Shown: positions 41,405 through 51,365 of the stretch, in pieces | How positions within the stretch are numbered: position 1 is the first letter of the stretch | Layout: the number at the start of each line of letters is the position of its first letter | Source of the DNA: Pseudocitrobacter cyperus | GTDB taxonomy: Bacteria > Pseudomonadota > Gammaproteobacteria > Enterobacterales > Enterobacteriaceae | Direction of reading: 5' to 3' | NCBI RefSeq assembly: GCF_039889165.1 | Contig: NZ_JAYMYY010000002.1 | Span: forward strand, 310,001-374,000 | DNA: 64,000 nucleotides | Position numbers and translations under genes: made by a program | Notes under the pieces: model-generated | Told to the model about the DNA's origin: nothing | Databases searched by the model: none | What the model saw: only the letters and a program-made list of their open reading frames with translations

Positions 41405-44245
41405 TCACGGCGTGACCAGCCACTTCAGCCAACTCGCCTCCACCTGTTCGCGCTCGGCGGTAAAGCGCTCCGCAGGCACGTTCCCCGACATCTCCTGCAA
41501 CGCCAGATGATGTAGCGCATCGCGCAAGGTGGTATAAGCACGGGTCAATGCCTGCGCTTCCTGCTCGTCCATAATGTCGTTTTGCGCCAGCAATTCAAGG
41601 ATGCGCACATTATCAGACCACCGCGTCAGCTTCGGTTTTTCGTGCGCGTAACGCAGCACCAGATATTGCGTAATGAACTCAATGTCGGTGATCCCGCCGG
41701 CATCAGTTTTGATATCGAAGCGATCGCGCTGTTTGCTGCCAAGATGGGCACGCATCTTCTCGCGCATCTCGCGCACTTCAGTGCGTAAGGTGTCGCCATC
41801 CCGCACATTGGTGAGGATCTGGCGGCGAATGGCATCAAACTGCTGTTGAAGCTGCGGGTCGCCATAGACCACGCGTGCGCGAACCAGCGCCTGATGTTCC
41901 CACGTCCACGCTTCATTTTGCTGATAGTCGGCAAAGGCTTCGGCGGTCGTCACCAGCATGCCCGCCGCACCAGACGGGCGCAGGCGTGCGTCAACTTCAT
42001 AAAGGATGCCGGACGAGGTGCGGGTGCTGAAAAGGTGCATAATGCGCTGCGCCAGGCGCAGGTAGAACTGACGTCCATCGATTTCACGATCGCCATCGGT
42101 CATCACATCCGCCGGGCAGTCGTGAAGGAACACCAGATCCAGGTCGGAACTGTAGCCCAGTTCCCAGCCGCCCAACTTACCGTAACCAATCACCGCAAAA
42201 CCGCGCCCATGGCGCTCATGCAGATGGGTCGGTTGCCCATAGCGGGCGACCATTTGCGTCCACGCCTGGTGTACGACAGCGTCGATCATCGCTTCCGCAA
42301 GCCAGGTCAAGTGATCGCTCACTTTCATCACCGGCAGGGTTCCGGCGATATCCGCCGCCGCGATGTGCAGCAGTTGCGCCTGCTTAAACTGGCGCAATGC
42401 TTCCAGTTGTTGCTCTTCATCCTCTTCCGGCACGCGCAGCAGATACTGGCGTAGCTCGTCACGATAGGCGTCGGTGGCGGTCGGTTGATAAAGCGTGTTG
42501 GGGTCAAGCAGTTCATCGAGCAGTAGCGGATAACGCGCCAGTTGGCTGGCGACCATTGGCGATGCCGCACAGAGGCGAATCAGGTGTTTCAGCGTGCCCG
42601 GATATTCACTCAGCAGTTCGAGATAGGTCGTCCGCGTGACAATACCAATCAGCAGCGGCGTGATGCGCATCAGTGGCACCGGCGCATCGTCGCGTACACA
42701 GACTTCGCTCAACAGATGCGGCATCAGCGAATCGAGTACCTGACGCCCGCGCGGCCCAATCGTGCGTTTATCAAGTTCTTTGCGGAAATCGGCAATCAGC
42801 GCCATCACCTGGCGGCGATCGTCATCGCTCAGGTGAGCCAGTACAGGCGGGCAGTCCTCTTCCTGCAACGTGTCCTGCCACAGTTCGCGCCAGTCTTCAG
42901 CAAGCTGTTCTTCTTCCGATGAGGTTTCGTCGTCGCCAATCAGTACATCAAAAATATGGCGAACGCCCGCCATCAGCCCTTCAAGCTGCACGGTGAGCGC
43001 ATCCCAGTCGGCTACTCCCATCCCCCATGCCAGCCGCGCGCGGTTAAGGTCATCGCCTGGCAGGGTTTGCGTCTGTTCATCGTTGATACTTTGCAGCAGG
43101 TTTTCCAGACGCCGCAGGAAAAGGTAAGCCTCGCGCAGCGCGCCCGCATCCTGTTCAGAGAGCAGACTCAGGTTTTCTATCGCCGTAAGCGTCGGCAGTA
43201 ATGCACGCTGCTGAAGCGACGGTTCACGCCCACCGCGAATTAACTGGAACACCTGGACGATAAATTCAATTTCGCGAATACCGCCCGCGCCGAGTTTGAT
43301 GTTGTCCTTCAGGCCACGACGGCGCACCTCGCGGGCGATCATCCCTTTCATGCTGCGCAGCGACTGGATCACGCTGAAGTCGATATAGCGGCGGAACACA
43401 AACGGCCGTAGCATCGCGCGCAGTTCCTGGCTCCAGACGTCATCGTTGTCGCCCATAATCCGCGCTTTGACCATCGCATAGCGTTCCCAGTCACGCCCTT
43501 GTTCCTGGTAATAATCCTCCAGCGCGGCGAAGCTCAGCACTAGCGGGCCGCTGTCGCCAAACGGGCGCAGGCGCATATCGACGCGATAGACAAAGCCATC
43601 CTGCGTTGGTTGGTCGAGCACTTTAATCAGCCGCTGACCCAGACGGGTAAAGAACTGGGCGTTGTCGAGTTCGCGACGCCCGCCGCGCGTAGAGCCATGC
43701 TCCGGCCAGGCGAATATCAGGTCAATATCGGAGGAGAAGTTGAGTTCTCCTCCGCCCAGTTTGCCCATGCCAAGAATCAACAGCGGCTGCGCGACACCCT
43801 CAGCGTTACTGGGCGTACCCCATTCGCGGCAGCAGGCGTCATAGAGCCAGTCGCGGGCGCTGACGATCAGCGTCTCGGCCAGCACACTGAGCTGTTGCAG
43901 CGTATCCACCTCAGAAATCAGCGACAGCGACTGCGCCCAGGCGATACGCACCATTATCCGGCGACGGAACAGCCGCAGCGCACGCATGAGCCCGGCTTCA
44001 TCGTTCACCTCCACCAGCTCCGCCTGTAGCCAGTTGCGGTAGTGCTGCCATTCGTCCGCCTGCGGCGGCTGGCTGGCGAGCGTTTCCAGCCATTCGGGAT
44101 ACATCGTCAGACTCTGCTGAACGAAATCACTGAACGTCATGACGGCCTGCGCCTGAGGCATCAACGTCGCTACCGGAAAGGTTTCCGGAAGCCGCTCAAC
44201 CAGCGTCTGCCAGTGCTGCTGTAACTGCGATGAAAGCGGGGTCAT
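41405..44245 (-). CDS. glnE: Glutamine synthetase adenylyltransferase/adenylyl-removing enzyme
   Basis: This is a 946-residue enzyme that adenylylates and deadenylylates glutamine synthetase in answer to PII. Two nucleotidyltransferase domains are visible: GKLGGGELNFSSDIDLIF (N-terminal, removing) and GKLGGWELGYSSDLDLVF (C-terminal, adding), with a helical linker between. Full length. Upstream ygiF is on the same strand, 21 bases away. Confidence 0.97.
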   Translation of the reverse strand: MTPLSSQLQQHWQTLVERLPETFPVATLMPQAQAVMTFSDFVQQSLTMYPEWLETLASQPPQADEWQHYRNWLQAELVEVNDEAGLMRALRLFRRRIMVRIAWAQSLSLISEVDTLQQLSVLAETLIVSARDWLYDACCREWGTPSNAEGVAQPLLILGMGKLGGGELNFSSDIDLIFAWPEHGSTRGGRRELDNAQFFTRLGQRLIKVLDQPTQDGFVYRVDMRLRPFGDSGPLVLSFAALEDYYQEQGRDWERYAMVKARIMGDNDDVWSQELRAMLRPFVFRRYIDFSVIQSLRSMKGMIAREVRRRGLKDNIKLGAGGIREIEFIVQVFQLIRGGREPSLQQRALLPTLTAIENLSLLSEQDAGALREAYLFLRRLENLLQSINDEQTQTLPGDDLNRARLAWGMGVADWDALTVQLEGLMAGVRHIFDVLIGDDETSSEEEQLAEDWRELWQDTLQEEDCPPVLAHLSDDDRRQVMALIADFRKELDKRTIGPRGRQVLDSLMPHLLSEVCVRDDAPVPLMRITPLLIGIVTRTTYLELLSEYPGTLKHLIRLCAASPMVASQLARYPLLLDELLDPNTLYQPTATDAYRDELRQYLLRVPEEDEEQQLEALRQFKQAQLLHIAAADIAGTLPVMKVSDHLTWLAEAMIDAVVHQAWTQMVARYGQPTHLHERHGRGFAVIGYGKLGGWELGYSSDLDLVFLHDCPADVMTDGDREIDGRQFYLRLAQRIMHLFSTRTSSGILYEVDARLRPSGAAGMLVTTAEAFADYQQNEAWTWEHQALVRARVVYGDPQLQQQFDAIRRQILTNVRDGDTLRTEVREMREKMRAHLGSKQRDRFDIKTDAGGITDIEFITQYLVLRYAHEKPKLTRWSDNVRILELLAQNDIMDEQEAQALTRAYTTLRDALHHLALQEMSGNVPAERFTAEREQVEASWLKWLVTP

Positions 44246-44266
44246 ACTCGGTTTCCCTGAGGTCAG

Positions 44267-45568
44267 TTATCGTTTTCCGCTGTGTAACCAGAATGGCTCA
44301 ACCGCCAGCGCTTCATTGCGGAAATGTTCAATCTCAATGTGCTGGCGGGTCAGAATGGCGTGACGTAATCCCAGCCAGTTTTCAAGCCACGCCTCGGCCT
44401 GCGCACGATCATAATAGCCCGCCAGCAGTTGCACACAGGTGATATCGCGCGTTAAACGCGGCACCTGGTCGGCGTAGCCATCGCCCAGCGGGTACGCAAA
44501 AGTGCTGCGTAACTCAGCCGCCTGGCGAGAAAGGTGGGTATCGGCAAAGCGTTTGAAGGAGTCGCTGATTTTGGCCTGCGCTTTGCTATCGAGGAAAGTG
44601 CGCCAGCCGCGCGTCACCAGCCATTCGGTGAAGGCCAGTTTCGCCTGCGTGACCGCGACGTTGAAGGCGGCATCATGGGCTGAAATATCGCCACCCAACA
44701 CTGCTTCCGCCTGAGTCAGTAAATCGCGAAGCTGCGCACTGGCTTTGCGCGGCACCACGCCGCCAAACAGCATCAGCGTATGGCGAATCTGGCCAATCGC
44801 CACCAGCACTTCCTCTTTCGCTTTTTTATTGCCGCGCAGCCACAGCTCTTCATGGTATTGCCAGTGAGAAAGCGCTCTTTCCAGCGCCGCTTCCATCCCC
44901 TGCTCAATGGTCGATTTCGGCGCGATTTGCATAATTGCCGCAGGCTTAATCGGACGCTCACTATTCCCCTGCGCCAGATGATAACCACGCGCGGCTTTGC
45001 TCAGGCTGCCCTGGCGTACCAGCCCGGTCTGGCTCAGTTGCTGCGCCAGCGCCAGCACATCGGAGGTTTCGCCAGAAAGCAATTCCAGCTCCAGTTCGCA
45101 AATCGTTTCCTGATGGTCGCCCGCTTTTACGTCACCCAGGTCGAGCGCAATTTCAATCTGGCTTTTGCCGTGATTCACCACCCACTTCTCACGATAAAAA
45201 TCGGTGCAGAACAGGGGCTGCACCTGCTCTGCCAGACCCGTGGGCATTTCGCCCTGCGGCCAGACTTCCGCAGGCAGTTTATCGAGCGCCAGCACAGGTT
45301 CATCGATGTCGATATTGTACTCAGGACGCTGATGCAGCCCGCCGACGGTGCGACCGGCTATCTTCATGGTCATTTCATAGCGCCCGCCCGCACCGCGAAT
45401 GCGCAAGCCCATATCATGACGTCGCAGCCAGTTATCTTCAGTTTCGTAGTAAATATTTAGCAGTTGACCGGCAGGTGAATGTTCTGCCTTCAGGCCAGAG
45501 AGATGTTGGCGCAGCGCTTCTACGCCCGTTTCTTCGACGATGAATTTTAGTTCGATTTCTTGTGTCAT
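44267..45568 (-). CDS. ygiF: Inorganic triphosphatase YgiF
   Basis: This is a 433-residue protein. The N-terminal CYTH domain (1-200) begins MTQEIELKFIV with the ExExK signature and hydrolyses tripolyphosphate in E. coli. The C-terminal CHAD helical domain (about 215-430) carries conserved His (HTLMLFGGVVPRK region). Same-strand operon with glnE and hldE. Divergent from ygiM. Confidence 0.95.
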   Translation of the reverse strand: MTQEIELKFIVEETGVEALRQHLSGLKAEHSPAGQLLNIYYETEDNWLRRHDMGLRIRGAGGRYEMTMKIAGRTVGGLHQRPEYNIDIDEPVLALDKLPAEVWPQGEMPTGLAEQVQPLFCTDFYREKWVVNHGKSQIEIALDLGDVKAGDHQETICELELELLSGETSDVLALAQQLSQTGLVRQGSLSKAARGYHLAQGNSERPIKPAAIMQIAPKSTIEQGMEAALERALSHWQYHEELWLRGNKKAKEEVLVAIGQIRHTLMLFGGVVPRKASAQLRDLLTQAEAVLGGDISAHDAAFNVAVTQAKLAFTEWLVTRGWRTFLDSKAQAKISDSFKRFADTHLSRQAAELRSTFAYPLGDGYADQVPRLTRDITCVQLLAGYYDRAQAEAWLENWLGLRHAILTRQHIEIEHFRNEALAVEPFWLHSGKR

Positions 45569-45819
45569 GGCTGATTTCTTATGGTTTCGTGACCCTGAAG
45601 TACCAATCAGGCGAACTTCCGGGTAATCTTTTTGTCAGTAGATAGTATTTTGCGAAAAATTACCACGCAATGCGCAATTTGCGCGGCAACTTTACGCGGT
45701 TAACATTATTGCGATGTCACTCGCGCCTCCTGGATGATTCTGATTGCTGTAGAAGGCTTTGCGTCGCCAGACTGTTGCCACTACTATCGTTCCACTTTTA
45801 TGACAAAAACGATGACCTG

Positions 45820-46440
45820 ATGCCAAAATTACGCCTAATCGCAGTCACTTTATTTGCACTCACCGCTTCTGCCATCACCCATGCTGATGAGAAGCGCTAT
45901 GTTTCTGATGAACTGAATACCTGGGTTCGTAGCGGCCCCGGCGATAACTATCGCCTGGTCGGCTCCATTAATGCCGGTGAAGAAGTCACCCTGCTGCAAA
46001 CCAATCCGAATACCGAATATGGCCAGGTGCGCGACAGCAATGGCCGTACCGCGTGGATCCCGCTGAAAGAACTGACGGCTACCCCGAGCCTGCGCACGCG
46101 CGTGCCGGATCTGGAAAATCAGGTGAAAACCCTGACCGACAAACTGAACAATATCGATTCGACCTGGAATCAGCGCACCGCTGAAATGCAGACCAAAGTC
46201 TCCCAGAGCGACAGCGTGATTAATGGCCTGAAAGAAGAAAACCAGAAGCTTAAGAATGAGCTTATCGTTGCGCAGAAAAAGGTCAGCGCCGCTAACCTGC
46301 AACTCGACGATAAACAGCGCACCATCATCATGCAGTGGTTTATGTATGGCGGCGGCGTGCTCGGCGCGGGGCTGATTCTTGGCCTGGTGTTACCGCATCT
46401 GGTACCAACCCGTAAACGCAAAGACCGCTGGATGAATTAG
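45820..46440 (+). CDS. ygiM: SH3-domain membrane protein YgiM
   Basis: This is a 206-residue exported membrane protein. The start at 45820 gives the signal peptide MPKLRLIAVTLFALTASAI...A. It then has a bacterial SH3 domain (LNTWVRSGPGDNYRLVG ... AWIPLKEL, about 30-88), a coiled coil (VPDLENQVKTLTDKLNNID onward), and a C-terminal span (QWFMYGGGVLGAGLILGLVL) followed by a basic tail. An earlier in-frame ATG at 45670 would add 50 residues with no signal character. Upstream of cca in relatives also. Confidence 0.94.
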   Translation: MPKLRLIAVTLFALTASAITHADEKRYVSDELNTWVRSGPGDNYRLVGSINAGEEVTLLQTNPNTEYGQVRDSNGRTAWIPLKELTATPSLRTRVPDLENQVKTLTDKLNNIDSTWNQRTAEMQTKVSQSDSVINGLKEENQKLKNELIVAQKKVSAANLQLDDKQRTIIMQWFMYGGGVLGAGLILGLVLPHLVPTRKRKDRWMN

Positions 46441-46498
46441 CTATAACGCGGCTTCTCTCGTATTATCCTCAGAGGACAACAGTGAGGAGAAGCGTGGC

Positions 46499-47740
46499 GT
46501 GAAGAGTTATCTGGTCGGTGGTGCAGTACGAGACGGTTTGTTAGGCCTGCCGGTCAAAGATAAAGATTGGGTCGTGGTCGGCGCCACGCCGCAGCAAATG
46601 CTCGACGCGGGCTACCAGCAGGTAGGCCGCGATTTTCCTGTGTTTTTGCATCCGCAAAGCCACGAAGAGTATGCGCTGGCGCGCACCGAACGTAAGTCAG
46701 GTTCTGGTTATACCGGTTTCACCTGCTACGCCGCGCCCGACGTCACGCTGGAGCAGGATTTACTGCGCCGCGACCTGACGGTCAACGCGCTTGCGCAGGA
46801 CAGCGACGGCACAATCATCGACCCTTACGGCGGTCGTGCCGATTTGCAAAACCGCCTGCTGCGCCATGTCTCCCCCGCTTTCGGCGAAGATCCGCTCCGC
46901 GTACTGCGCGTGGCGCGTTTTGCCGCGCGTTACGCCCACCTGAGCTTCCGTATTGCCGATGAAACCCTGACGCTGATGCGCGACATGACCGCTGCCGGTG
47001 AACTGGAGCACCTGACGCCGGAACGCGTGTGGAAAGAGACAGAAGGCGCGCTCGGCACGCGCAATCCACAGGTTTTCTTCCAGACTTTACGCGACTGCGG
47101 CGCGCTGAAAGTGCTGTTCCCGGAAATCGACGCACTGTATGGCGTACCCGCGCCGGAAAAATGGCACCCGGAAATCGACACCGGCGTACATACGCTGATG
47201 ACGCTCTCAATGGCCGCGATGCTCAGTCCTGAGATAGATATCCGTTTCGCCACCTTGTGTCATGATTTAGGCAAAGGCTTAACGCCAAAACATCTCTGGC
47301 CGCGCCATCACGGCCACGGCCCGGCGGGCGTCAAACTGGTCGAGCAGCTCTGTCTGCGCCTGAAAGTACCGAATGAGATGCGCGACCTGGCAAAACTGGT
47401 GGCGGAGTTCCACGATCTCATTCACACCTTCCCGATTTTACAGCCAAAAACTATCATCAAATTGTTCGACTCCATCGACGCCTGGCGTAAACCCCAGCGC
47501 GTAGAGCAAATCGCCCTGACCAGCGAAGCCGATGTGCGCGGACGCACGCATTTTGAAGCCTGCGACTATCCACAAGGGCGTCTATTGCGTGAATCCTGGA
47601 TCATTGCGAAAAGCGTATCGAATAAAGAGGTGATTGAAGCCGGTTTTCAGGGGCCCGCGATCCGCGAAGAGTTAACGCGCCGTCGCATTCAGGCTGTTGC
47701 GAACTGGAAGGAAAAACGTTGCCCTCAGCCAAAAGGCTAA
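46499..47740 (+). CDS. cca: CCA tRNA nucleotidyltransferase
   Basis: This is a 413-residue enzyme that builds and repairs the tRNA 3' CCA end. It starts at GTG, as in E. coli, with GAGGAGAAG upstream. It has the class II catalytic motif LVGGAVRDGLLG with the DxD in KDKDWVVVG, the RRDLTVNALAQD nucleotide region, and a C-terminal HD domain (CHDLGKGLTPKHLWPRHHGH) with phosphohydrolase activity in homologues. Confidence 0.97.
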   Translation: MKSYLVGGAVRDGLLGLPVKDKDWVVVGATPQQMLDAGYQQVGRDFPVFLHPQSHEEYALARTERKSGSGYTGFTCYAAPDVTLEQDLLRRDLTVNALAQDSDGTIIDPYGGRADLQNRLLRHVSPAFGEDPLRVLRVARFAARYAHLSFRIADETLTLMRDMTAAGELEHLTPERVWKETEGALGTRNPQVFFQTLRDCGALKVLFPEIDALYGVPAPEKWHPEIDTGVHTLMTLSMAAMLSPEIDIRFATLCHDLGKGLTPKHLWPRHHGHGPAGVKLVEQLCLRLKVPNEMRDLAKLVAEFHDLIHTFPILQPKTIIKLFDSIDAWRKPQRVEQIALTSEADVRGRTHFEACDYPQGRLLRESWIIAKSVSNKEVIEAGFQGPAIREELTRRRIQAVANWKEKRCPQPKG

Positions 47741-47750
47741 GGGCCGTTCA

Positions 47751-48569
47751 TCAGAAGAACACCACGTACACCGCTGCCGCGACGATAAAGCGGTAGATGG
47801 CGAACGGGATAAACGAGATACGTTTGATGAGTTGCAGGAAGGTTTTAATCGCAACCAGCGCCACAAGGAAGGCCATCACAAAGCCCACCGCAAACATCGG
47901 AAAATCAGCCAGCGTCAGGAAGTGCCAGCTCTTGTAGAGATCGAGCACCGTAGCACCCATCATCATTGGCACTGCCAGCAAGAAAGAGAACTCTGATGCC
48001 GCATAGCGGCTTACGCCCATCAGCATGCCGCCGGAAATCGTTGCGCCAGAGCGGGAGAAGCCCGGCCACAGCGCCAGACACTGGAAACAACCGATGATAA
48101 ATGCCTGGCGATAGGTCATATCATCCACGCCCACCGCCCGCGGCTGTTTAGGCTTCAGGCATTCGGCGGCGATCAGCAGGAAACCGCCGACAATCAGCGC
48201 GTACATCACGTTAACCGGATTAAACAGCGACTTAATGGTGTCGTGGAACACCAGCCCCAGCACCACCGCTGGGATCATCCCCAGCAAAATGTGGATGAGC
48301 GACAAACGCCCTTTCCCTTCGCCTTCATGAACCGGTCGGCCAAAATGGATGCCAATCAGGCCAAACAGACGACGCCAGAACATCACCACCACGGCCAGAA
48401 TGGAACCAAGCTGGATCACCACTTCAAACGTCTTCGCCGTTTCCCCCTCAAAACCCAGCAGATGCCCGACAATAATCATGTGGCCGGTGCTGGATACGGG
48501 CAGAAACTCCGTCAATCCTTCGACAACACCCAGAATAGCCGCAACCAGCAGCGAGTGCATATCGCTCAT
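47751..48569 (-). CDS. uppP: Undecaprenyl-diphosphate phosphatase
   Basis: This is a 272-residue inner-membrane enzyme (BacA/UppP) recycling the lipid carrier for peptidoglycan. The active-site motifs EFLPVSSTGHMIIVG (about 21-35) and PGFSRSGATISGG are intact, with about 8 spans. The ATG at 48569 (MSDMHSLL) is the family start; a GTG just before it is less likely. Convergent with cca. Confidence 0.96.
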   Translation of the reverse strand: MSDMHSLLVAAILGVVEGLTEFLPVSSTGHMIIVGHLLGFEGETAKTFEVVIQLGSILAVVVMFWRRLFGLIGIHFGRPVHEGEGKGRLSLIHILLGMIPAVVLGLVFHDTIKSLFNPVNVMYALIVGGFLLIAAECLKPKQPRAVGVDDMTYRQAFIIGCFQCLALWPGFSRSGATISGGMLMGVSRYAASEFSFLLAVPMMMGATVLDLYKSWHFLTLADFPMFAVGFVMAFLVALVAIKTFLQLIKRISFIPFAIYRFIVAAAVYVVFF

Positions 48570-48653
48570 CACTTAAACCCTTAAAATTTAAAAAATAAAA
48601 TAAACCCGGCTCTAAGACCGGTGTATTACCGTTTGGTTTAATCCATTCTGAAT

Positions 48654-49022
48654 TTAAATGGTTTGTTTCAGATTTTGGCCACGCTCGATGATAACGCCCA
48701 CGTTCACCGCCCGCGCCACCGCGCCCGGTTTGCTGACTTTGATGCGCACCCACGGGGAGTTAAAGCGCGTCATGAGTAGCTCAGCCACCTCTTCCGCCAC
48801 CCGCTCAACCAGCGCAAAACGGCTACCTTCAACGTGCTCAATCACCGCTTCGCTAATATCGGCATAGCTCAAACAATACTTGACGTCATCGCTTGAAGCC
48901 GCCCGGCGGTTGTCCCAGCCCATTTCGATATCGAACACCAGTTTCTGTTCGATGGTCTGTTCCCAGTCATAAACACCAATAGTGGTGATTACCGAAAGTT
49001 GCTCTATAAATACAATATCCAT
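48654..49022 (-). CDS. folB: Dihydroneopterin aldolase
   Basis: This is a 122-residue tunnel-fold enzyme of folate synthesis. The start at 49022 (MDIVFIEQLSVITTIGVYDWE) is the E. coli start. The catalytic Glu in the IGVYDWEQTI segment and the KVSKPGAV region with the active-site Lys are present. Divergent from plsY. The frame is open upstream but would overlap the plsY leader. Confidence 0.96.
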   Translation of the reverse strand: MDIVFIEQLSVITTIGVYDWEQTIEQKLVFDIEMGWDNRRAASSDDVKYCLSYADISEAVIEHVEGSRFALVERVAEEVAELLMTRFNSPWVRIKVSKPGAVARAVNVGVIIERGQNLKQTI

Positions 49023-49129
49023 CACGACCTGCCTGCTTTTTGGCTGAACCGGATACCACTTCCGGCGAATTATGCGTATTATCCACAGATGCAGAGAATA
49101 CTTCGACATTTTCACAACGGAACAGCGTT

Positions 49130-49750
49130 ATGAGTGCAATCGCGCCTGGAATGATCCTCCTCGCCTACCTTTGCGGCTCAATTTCCAGCGCCATTCTGGT
49201 CTGCCGCATCGCGGGTTTGCCTGACCCTCGCGAGTGTGGCTCCGGTAATCCCGGGGCGACCAACGTTTTACGAATTGGCGGCAAGGGAGCAGCCGTAGCA
49301 GTTTTAGTTTTCGACATCCTGAAAGGGATGTTGCCAGTCTGGGGTGCCTGGGCCCTCGGCCTCACCCCGTTTTGGCTCGGTTTAGTGGCGATTGCCGCCT
49401 GCCTGGGTCATATCTGGCCCGTTTTCTTTGGCTTCCATGGCGGTAAAGGCGTGGCCACCGCATTTGGCGCCATTGCGCCCATCGGGCTCGATCTCACTGG
49501 CGTGATGGCTGGCACCTGGCTTTTGACCATCCTGCTGAGTGGCTATTCGTCGCTGGGCGCGATTGTCAGCGCGCTGGTCGCGCCGTTTTATGTCTGGTGG
49601 TTTAAACCGCAATACACCTTCCCGGTGTCAATGCTGTCCTGCCTGATCTTACTGCGTCATCATGACAATATTCAGCGCTTGTGGCGGCGGCAGGAAACGA
49701 AAATCTGGGCACGGTTTAAGAAGAAGAAAACAGAAGAGAAAGATTCATAG
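49130..49750 (+). CDS. plsY: Glycerol-3-phosphate acyltransferase PlsY
   Basis: This is a 206-residue inner-membrane enzyme acylating glycerol-3-phosphate from acyl phosphate. Conserved loops are seen: GSGNPGATNVLR, FFGFHGGKGVATAFG and the C-terminal LLRHHDNIQRL. Five spans. The ATG at 49130 (MSAIAPGMILLAYLCG) is the family start. Positively charged C-terminal tail. Confidence 0.96.
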   Translation: MSAIAPGMILLAYLCGSISSAILVCRIAGLPDPRECGSGNPGATNVLRIGGKGAAVAVLVFDILKGMLPVWGAWALGLTPFWLGLVAIAACLGHIWPVFFGFHGGKGVATAFGAIAPIGLDLTGVMAGTWLLTILLSGYSSLGAIVSALVAPFYVWWFKPQYTFPVSMLSCLILLRHHDNIQRLWRRQETKIWARFKKKKTEEKDS

Positions 49751-49777
49751 GCCGGATGCGCTTTTACGCCATCCGGC
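49751..49777. repeat. REP-like hairpin directly after plsY
   Basis: gccggatgcg / cgccatccggc is a REP-type palindrome that touches the plsY stop, between convergent plsY and tsaD. It may serve as the transcript end for both. Confidence 0.75.
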
Positions 49778-49785
49778 ACTTATCA

Positions 49786-50799
49786 TTACGCTGCCGGTAG
49801 TTCCGCCAGCGGCCAGCGTGGGCGAACCGTGACACCGAGATCCGCATCCACACCTGCTTTAAAGCGCACCATGCCTGCATAAGCAATCATTGCGCCGTTA
49901 TCAGTGCAAAACTCCGGGCGCGCATAGAATACTTCACCACGACGTTTCTGCATCATTTCCGCAAGCTTCGCGCGCAGAGTTCGGTTCGCGCTCACGCCGC
50001 CCGCCATCACTAAACGTTTAAAGCCCGTTTTTTCCAGCGCGCGTTTGCACTTGATCATCAACGTATCGACCACCGCGTCTTCAAAGGCACGGGCAATATC
50101 CGCACGCGTCTGTTCGTCGTTGTCATTGTTGCGGATGGTGTTCGCAGCGAAAGTTTTCAGGCCGGAGAAGCTGAAGTCCAGACCCGGACGATCGGTCATC
50201 GGACGCGGGAAGACAAAGCGCCCTTCCGTGCCCTGAGAGGCCATTTTCGACAGCATTGGGCCGCCTGGGTAATCGAGCCCCAGCAGTTTCGCCGTTTTAT
50301 CGAAGGCTTCACCTGCGGCATCATCAATAGATTCGCCCAGCAGTTCATACTCACCGATACCGGTGACGCTGATAAGCTGGGTGTGACCGCCAGAGACCAG
50401 CAGCGCGACAAACGGGTACTCCGGGGGATTTTCTTCCAGCATCGGCGCCAGCAGATGCCCTTCCATATGGTGTACCGGGATCGCCGGAACATTCCAGGCA
50501 AACGCCAGCGAACGACCAACGGTTGCACCAACCAGCAGCGCGCCCACCAGGCCCGGCCCGGCGGTGTAGGCAACGGCATCAATATCTTTCGCCGTCAGAT
50601 TCGCCTCTTTCAGCGCAGCCTGGATCAGCGGCACCGTTTTACGCACGTGATCGCGCGAGGCCAGTTCAGGGACGACGCCGCCGTAGTCAGCGTGTAATTT
50701 CACCTGACTATACAGTTGGTTGGCTAACAGACCTTTTACATCGTCGTAAATTGCGATGCCGGTTTCATCGCAGGATGTTTCAATTCCCAGTACACGCAT
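49786..50799 (-). CDS. tsaD: tRNA N6-threonylcarbamoyladenosine transferase TsaD
   Basis: This is a 337-residue ASKHA-fold protein essential for the t6A37 modification. N-terminal GIETSCDETGIAIYDD, the metal-binding HHMEGHLLAP histidines, VSGGHTQLISV, and C-terminal AGGVSANRTLRAKL and DNGAMIAYAG are intact. Divergent from the rpsU-dnaG-rpoD operon, as in E. coli. Confidence 0.98.
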   Translation of the reverse strand: MRVLGIETSCDETGIAIYDDVKGLLANQLYSQVKLHADYGGVVPELASRDHVRKTVPLIQAALKEANLTAKDIDAVAYTAGPGLVGALLVGATVGRSLAFAWNVPAIPVHHMEGHLLAPMLEENPPEYPFVALLVSGGHTQLISVTGIGEYELLGESIDDAAGEAFDKTAKLLGLDYPGGPMLSKMASQGTEGRFVFPRPMTDRPGLDFSFSGLKTFAANTIRNNDNDEQTRADIARAFEDAVVDTLMIKCKRALEKTGFKRLVMAGGVSANRTLRAKLAEMMQKRRGEVFYARPEFCTDNGAMIAYAGMVRFKAGVDADLGVTVRPRWPLAELPAA

Positions 50800-50995
50800 G
50801 GCTAGATTTACCTCGTTTCAATACCGCGCAGTGTAGGTTTTCTGCCCCGGCTTGTAAAACATTGTTCGCCCCAGCAAGCAGCCTCGTGTATACTCCCCAC
50901 CCTTAAAAAGTCCCTTTCAAAAACGCGTCGGTGCTTTACAAAGCAGCAGCAATTGCAGTAAAATTCCGCACCATTTTGAAATAAGCTGGCGTTGA

Positions 50996-51250
<255 letters not shown>

Positions 51251-51300
51251 TCTCTTGAGGGCACACGCTCTCAATTGTCAGACCGAGTAGTAGTTGCAAG

Positions 51301-51340
51301 GCCGTGCTTCCGGAAGGAATGCGCGGCTTGTTTTCGTTTA
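51301..51340 (+). terminator. Partial terminator between rpsU and dnaG
   Basis: gccgtgcttcc / ggaaggaatgcgcggc forms a hairpin followed by ttgttttcgttt. It corresponds to the internal T1 attenuator that lowers dnaG expression relative to rpsU in E. coli. Confidence 0.8.
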
Positions 51341-51365
51341 AGCATCATTAAAAACTACGGGGCTT